64,000 nucleotides of DNA from Planoprotostelium fungivorum (Eukaryota > Evosea > Variosea > Cavosteliida > Cavosteliaceae): assembly GCA_003024175.1 (NCBI GenBank), contig MDYQ01000057.1, forward strand, positions 1 to 64,000, read 5' to 3'. Of this stretch, positions 58,997-64,000 are shown piece after piece; positions within the stretch are counted from its first letter, which is position 1; every line of letters starts with the position of its first letter. The notes beneath the pieces are model-generated. The model was given only the letters and a program-made list of their open reading frames with translations. It searched no databases and was not told the origin of the DNA. The translations under genes and the position numbers were made by a program.

Positions 58997-61900
58997 TTAT
59001 ACGGCCAAACTGGCGTCGTCTGTGCTGACTGTTGTGAACTTCTTCCTCGGGCCCATGATCTCCTTGTTGGTGAGGTCGAAGATTGTGAGAACTTCTGGGT
59101 TCTTTCTGTTGTCCCTCTCGTATTTGCTTGTAATGATGTCGTTGTTGGAGAAGGATGAGTAGTCGATGCCTTCGTCTCTTGGGTTGTATCCGTAAGTGGC
59201 CAGATTCAGATCTTCCATCCACTCTTGGTATGCTGGGTCCTTTGACGTGTCATCAAAGCACTCTCATTCCTCTCACCGGATAAGTATGGTGCTGGAATGG
59301 TCCCGTCGTCTCTTCGTCCCACGAATCCTCTTGTAGTGGGTGAGTGTAGCCGTAGTGCTTGACCAACTTGTTCATGTAGTCGTTCAGAGCCTTATCACCA
59401 AAGAACTCCTCCACTCGATCATCTTCTGGATCATAATCGCTCTTCAATGCATCGCCGACAAGGTTTCTCTTGGCCAAGTACCCTCCAAATTTGGGTAGAG
59501 GCAGGTTGTGCTGCACCTGTCCAGTGTCAGTGACTTGCGTGAGGAGAGACGAACCCTGCGGTCGATGTCTGTTCTGATGATCTGGAACAATTTGTTCATC
59601 TGGTCCTCATCGAATCCGAACCTCTCCTTGAGGATGTCCTTCTTCATGGCCTCTTCGTTGAGAACATCCACGGGTCTAGGATCGATTGGGAACATCCGAT
59701 CTGCAGGTAGCGGATTGGCAAACGACTGAGCCTCGAACGCCTCTGTTCTCTGTCACCATCGCACATGTCTCTCCTCTCACCTCTCCTCAGCTTTCTAGCG
59801 TACTCTGCCGCTGCCATGTGAGGCTCCACTTGTGGGTCAAACACGGTATCAGACCTGTGATTGTCACTGACAGTCGAATGCTCCTCTCTTACACGTGATG
59901 TCTCTGGGGCATGAACACCCTCAGGGAGACCATCTTGCCCGTCTGCTTAAAGTGGTCCTATTTTCTCTTAATTGAAGTCCTCTGCACATACGCACCTGTT
60001 GCTTCTTCTGTGCAATCGTCTCTCTCATCTTGTAAGCACGGAGCAGATACTCGTATCCCTTGGAAGCCGCTTTTCTTACCTACCTTTGTCACACCTCACA
60101 TCCCATCATTTCTTCTCACCCTCGCATCGTTGATACCAATATCAATCAACAACTGAGAAGGTCAGATAGCCCAAGCATATCAGTCTTACCTCTTCAACAG
60201 AGTGCTCTGGTTTGAAATCGTCGGTTGGAGGTATGGGAGCGTCAGTTCTGTGGTGGGGTGGGACGATGATGTCTTTGAGCGATTGCTCTTCGTTCGTCAC
60301 TGGGTTCTCACTCTCTCTCACACCCTCCATGATCTTGTCTGAGCTTCTGAAATCGTAAACAGCCCCAGCGAAGATCTTGTACAGATCGAACTCATTGTCG
60401 ATATCGCTCTCTTCGATCTACATCGATCAGGCTTACAATCTAATTCTTCGTCACCTTTGTGGGCATTGGCACGACCACCTCTTCCTTCTTCGGTGGGAAG
60501 AGTTCGTTTCTGCATTTCTCGACGTGTGCCTCGAATCGATCTTTGGCTTCCTGGTCATCAACGAGGTCATCGTACAATTCTTCTGCGTTTGTGGTGTCTT
60601 CTCCTGCATCCTTCAGCATCTCCTCTGCCCCTTTCACGTCGTCTTTGATGAGGGGCTCATAATGGCCCAACAACAAGCCGGGGTCGGATCGGATGGTGAA
60701 CAATCTCTTTGTATCTGCCTCCGCGTCCTTTTCTGCAAACAAGCCTGGCTCCTCCAGTTCATCCTCTTCTACGTAGTTGCTCCTCTTCCCTTGTCCTTTC
60801 GACAGACTCTCTCCTTCCGTGTTCACAGCCTCCTTGCTCAGAGATTCCCTACCCTTGTGGGTCACACTTCCCTGGATGCCCGCTTCACTTCCCATGGCTC
60901 CCTTGGCCACAAATTCCCTTCCCACGGAATCACTGCTCGTGACTTCCCTCCTCGCAGATCCTTGGCTCTTCCCTTCCTGGCTCACAGGCCCCTGACTCGT
61001 TTCCCTTGTCACAGAGATCTGGCTGACCGTGTCCTGATCGGTGGGCTCCCTCCTTGCTGTCTCGTGGTTCACAGTCTCATCGGCAGCTGACTGACGCCTA
61101 ACTGGAAACTTGCTGATCACTCCAGGCAGGTCGATACTAGGCCTGACGTCATTGATCTCTATGTCTGCCAGGGTGAGCTGAGCACCCTCTCTTTCGTTGT
61201 ATTCATCAATGAACTTCTGCGTCTCGGGTCTAGTGAGAAAGTCTTTTGCGGCTGAAACGGATGAGTCAGTTATCCTCCCTGGTCCTTTCACCTGCTTCGT
61301 ACATCTTCTCGTAGAATCGGATGCCCGGACCTTCCTTCTCAATCTGCTCCCTCTCTTTGCCGACGGGGATAGTGACGTCATAGTAAGAGTGAGGGGGTGC
61401 CTTCTTCCTTGCCTCCGCCCATTCTTCGTACCCGATGAGATGGTTCTCTCCATAGATGGGCACTCCTTCGAAATCTACGGGGTGTCCGTTCGCTTTGTCT
61501 TTCATCATCTTCAACTCCCACATGATCTCTGGATCATTGTATCGTAAAAACTATTTCCTCTTAGTTCCTCTATCACCATGGTCTTTTTATTTTCAACCAT
61601 GGTGATGGCTATATCTATGGTGACGATTTCTTATGTAGTACGCACACATTGGTCATGTACAATACATATTTGAATGATGTGCTATGCTATGACGCACTGA
61701 AAGATGAGTTCACCTGCTCGTGTTGGATGGCTTCGATGTGATCTGCCTCTTGAAGGGTCTCTGGCTCTACAAACGGAGGGGCGATACCATCTTCGATGGG
61801 TCTGTGTGTGTCAGACCCCGTCTATAAGAAATGACACACCGAACTCTCGGCTGACGTAACGATCGGTTGACAACGACAGTGTGAGTTTCTTTGCGAACTT

Positions 61901-64000
61901 CTCCAGTCAACATCTTGGCCATCATCTGCCTCTGTGATCCAGCTGCCATGTCGGCCACTTCCTCCTTGGTCGTTCCTTTCACTGTGACGACTTCTTCGTT
62001 CTTTCCACTGTTGGCGAATCGGTGAAGAATCTTCTCGGTCATCTCGGTTCCAATCTTCTCCAGCTTCAGTAAGTGAGCCTCCTGGCAAACATCATCGAAT
62101 CTCCTGAGAAGCTCATCCGTGATGACGGGGTCGAGGGGTTGTCTGTTCTGCTTCAGAGAGATCATCACATCTCTCTCACATGAGGGCTTTGCGCAGACCG
62201 TCCACTGTCATGTAGTGGGTGTTGTTGGCCAACACTCCCTCCACGATTCTAGCTCTAAGATTACGTTCTCCGTAGCTGCACAACGTCAGCAAGTGGGATA
62301 GAACAGAAGAACATATGGATGGAATACTACAGAAGAACATATGGAACAAAGTGAGAAGACGAATACGATGCTCCAGTACCTGTCGCGGAATGTCGGGGAT
62401 TGCCTGGACACGGTATCACGTCTCAAAACCTCATTGACTCTGCTCTCGGGAAGTCTTTCTACCTGCAGGTCTGCGATAGTTTTGTTGAATGTGGGAGTGT
62501 TCATCAGTGCATTCTGTCCTTGTCAGTTTCTCTCTGACCTATCGATTCACCTGCTCTTCCTCTTGGTTGTACAGAGGCTTCAGTCCAGTCCTGGTAGTCC
62601 ATTGACGGATCAAGGTGTTCAATTCTGTTTCGACTTCCAGCAGCGCTGTCACCAAAATCTACATGATCTCTTCATACATACTCTCTCGTCTTATATCACT
62701 TGTATGTTCTATCTTAACGATATGAAATATCTCATCCTTCTGATGATGTCTCCTACCTTCTTGTTGTATTTCTCGCCGGATTTCCATTTTGCCAATTCGG
62801 ATTCAACCGATTCATGCTTGGTGAAATCGACTGTCTCTGGGTTGGGTTCTCTCTTCTGAGGAAGGTGAGTGGGTAGAGTGTCGATGATTGTACCTCAAAG
62901 GACAAGAGTGTGTTGATGTCCCATCGATCCTCCATTTCCTTCACGATGGGTGACAGGACTCTCCTCTTCGATAAGACCTTATCCAGTAACTGCTTAACGA
63001 ACGGATACACCTCCCTTGGATGGTTGAGAATCGTCTCGGGTGAATGAACTCACTCTCTTCGGTTCAAGGGAGTGTCGAGGAGGAGGTTTGCTCTCTTTCT
63101 GAGAGGCATCATGGCATCTTTCCATTCGAAGAACTTATTTGCCACGAAAGTTCTGGGTTGGCTGAACTTTGTCTTAAAGTATTCTCTGGACTTGAAGACC
63201 ATCAGAGTTGTGCAAGAGATGAACACACTCTCACCATCAGATAATTGGCGGCGTGTTTCTCTAGGCCAAGAGATTGTTCGAAGGACAGATTATCCTTCTG
63301 AATGGCCTTCATGAGTTCAAAGTTAACACGTAAGGACTGAGCGTCAAAAAGGGAAATACGTTGGTGGATATCCCTCATAAATGGCATGGGATGTTCTTTC
63401 AAGGCAGTCAGTACCTGTTCTCCTTAGCTCAGCTCTCCTTCTCCCTCTCACCTCTTGGATGGTCGACAGACCAAAAACTTGATCGATCTCATCACTGTAC
63501 TTGGAATACTCGGTCTCTCTGGGTGCCTCTGATCAAGGATGAGTACTTGACGCATCTGATCTTTACCCACCATACCACATGTCGTCGTGCAGTCTGAGTA
63601 CGAAGAGGGCGCTCTCAATCTCTGTGAAGGGTATCTTACCAATCTCCACGGCGAACTCATGGACTGTGTCGACAGTGTAGAAGTGATTGGCTATCCCATG
63701 GGTACTGGGAGAGTCATTCGATGTGAAATAGGATCAATCTCTATGACTTACACCAAGTCCTTGCCCTGCAGGGAGAGTCCAGTAACACCCAAGAAGATTC
63801 CAAAGTTCTTGGGTAGGTTGGCCAGAAAGTGGCTGGATCCAATAGGGACGAGACCATCGTCTGATGAATTCAGTGAAGGAAAGTAGTGAACGATCACCAG
63901 CATCGTTGAACGAGATGACAGATTGATCCGTGGCCACGCGGGCACCTCCAGCTAAAAACAAAGAAACACCGGCGCCGGCTGTGATGATTGAATAGAGTGT
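58997..64000 (-). CDS. Giant protein with HIBCH-like crotonase domain and ~1,000-residue extension (mS47-like; N-terminus outside window)
   Basis: The N-terminal part in the window matches 3-hydroxyisobutyryl-CoA hydrolase-like crotonases: GAGVSLFLAGGARVATDQSV, DDGLVPIGSSHFLANLPKNF, GIFLGVTGLSLQGKDLVTHG, IANHF, and QSLRVNFELMKAIQKDNLSF. The active HIBCH signature PETAIGLFPDVGGGY is altered to NDADDGLVPIGSSHF, losing the catalytic Asp. The same loss is expected of the mitoribosomal paralogue mS47. The frame continues through many in-phase introns into more than 1,000 further residues with no known domain: SREYFKTKFSQPRTF, WDINTLLSFEKREPNPETVD, NDPEIMWELKMMKDKANGHP, an Arg/Ser/Thr/Glu-rich low-complexity region (60.8-61.1 kb), FDPQVEPHMAAAEYARKLRR, and a C-terminus ending STDDASLAV at 58997. 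A mitochondrial ribosome role is inferred. The 5' end lies outside the window. Confidence 0.7.
61572..61606. repeat. Perfect 11-bp inverted repeat (hairpin) in a long intron
   Basis: Arms ATCACCATGGT and ACCATGGTGAT flank a 13-bp AT-rich loop. The hairpin lies in the roughly 170-bp intron that splits QHEQ from FLRYNDPEIM in the giant crotonase-fold gene. It may bring the splice sites together or be a small decayed element; neither can be shown here. Confidence 0.7.

Overview
The window is nuclear DNA of a unicellular eukaryote. Genes are dense on both strands and split by many short introns (mostly 36-60 bp, a few of 140-200 bp) with GTGAG-type donors and AG acceptors, often AAG. Gene content suggests a free-living heterotroph that builds motile cilia: radial spoke protein RSPH3, the centrosome factor NEDD1, a CD36/LIMP-2 receptor, a very large hybrid histidine kinase and beta-helix membrane proteins. 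This fits an amoebozoan or a similar ciliated protist. The sequence alone does not let me name the species.

Layout. 1-1271 (-) tandem-domain secreted Cu/Zn superoxide dismutase, cut by the window edge; 1835-4537 (+) CD36/LIMP-2; 4688-6068 (-) RSPH3; 6304-8937 (+) phosphoglucomutase 2; about 9559-10001 (-) weak small secreted protein candidate; 10758-11358 (+) RGS protein; 11491-13634 (-) nicotinate phosphoribosyltransferase; 14140-17982 (-) beta-helix multi-pass membrane protein with a MITE directly in front of its start codon; 18.5 kb a casein-kinase-1-like remnant; 18849-22228 (-) myristoylated Ala/Lys/Glu-rich helix protein; 22354-25999 (-) Ctf4/WDHD1; 26267-30529 (+) apparent WDR59-LysM-TLDc fusion; 30720-31620 (-) Dps with a mitochondrial-type leader; 31929-35900 (+) beta-helix/GPS receptor with a truncated kinase; 36028-36463 (-) truncated alpha/beta hydrolase; 36958-40624 (-) SAMD9-like NTPase; 40661-43089 (+) phosphatidylinositol phosphate kinase; 43552-45219 (-) aspartylglucosaminidase; 45520-46367 (+) secreted protein; 46779-55002 (+) pseudokinase-AAA-TPR-GAF-histidine kinase-receiver protein; 55088-55614 and 55924-56298 (-) unknown genes; 56549-58921 (-) NEDD1; 58997-64000 (-) crotonase-fold giant protein resembling mitoribosomal mS47, running off the window.

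Several neighbouring pairs are head to head with short shared upstream regions (SOD/CD36, RSPH3/PGM2, Ctf4/WDR59, Dps/receptor, SAMD9-like/PIP kinase, aspartylglucosaminidase/secreted protein). Functional themes are lysosome and nutrient sensing (CD36/LIMP-2, WDR59-TLDc, aspartylglucosaminidase, PIP kinase), oxidative and iron stress (SOD, Dps, TLDc), signalling (RGS, hybrid histidine kinase, receptor kinase) and cilium/centrosome (RSPH3, NEDD1). No retroviral, LTR or Polinton-like element, rRNA, tRNA or CRISPR array was recognised. The only mobile DNA seen is a pair of about 130-bp MITEs.
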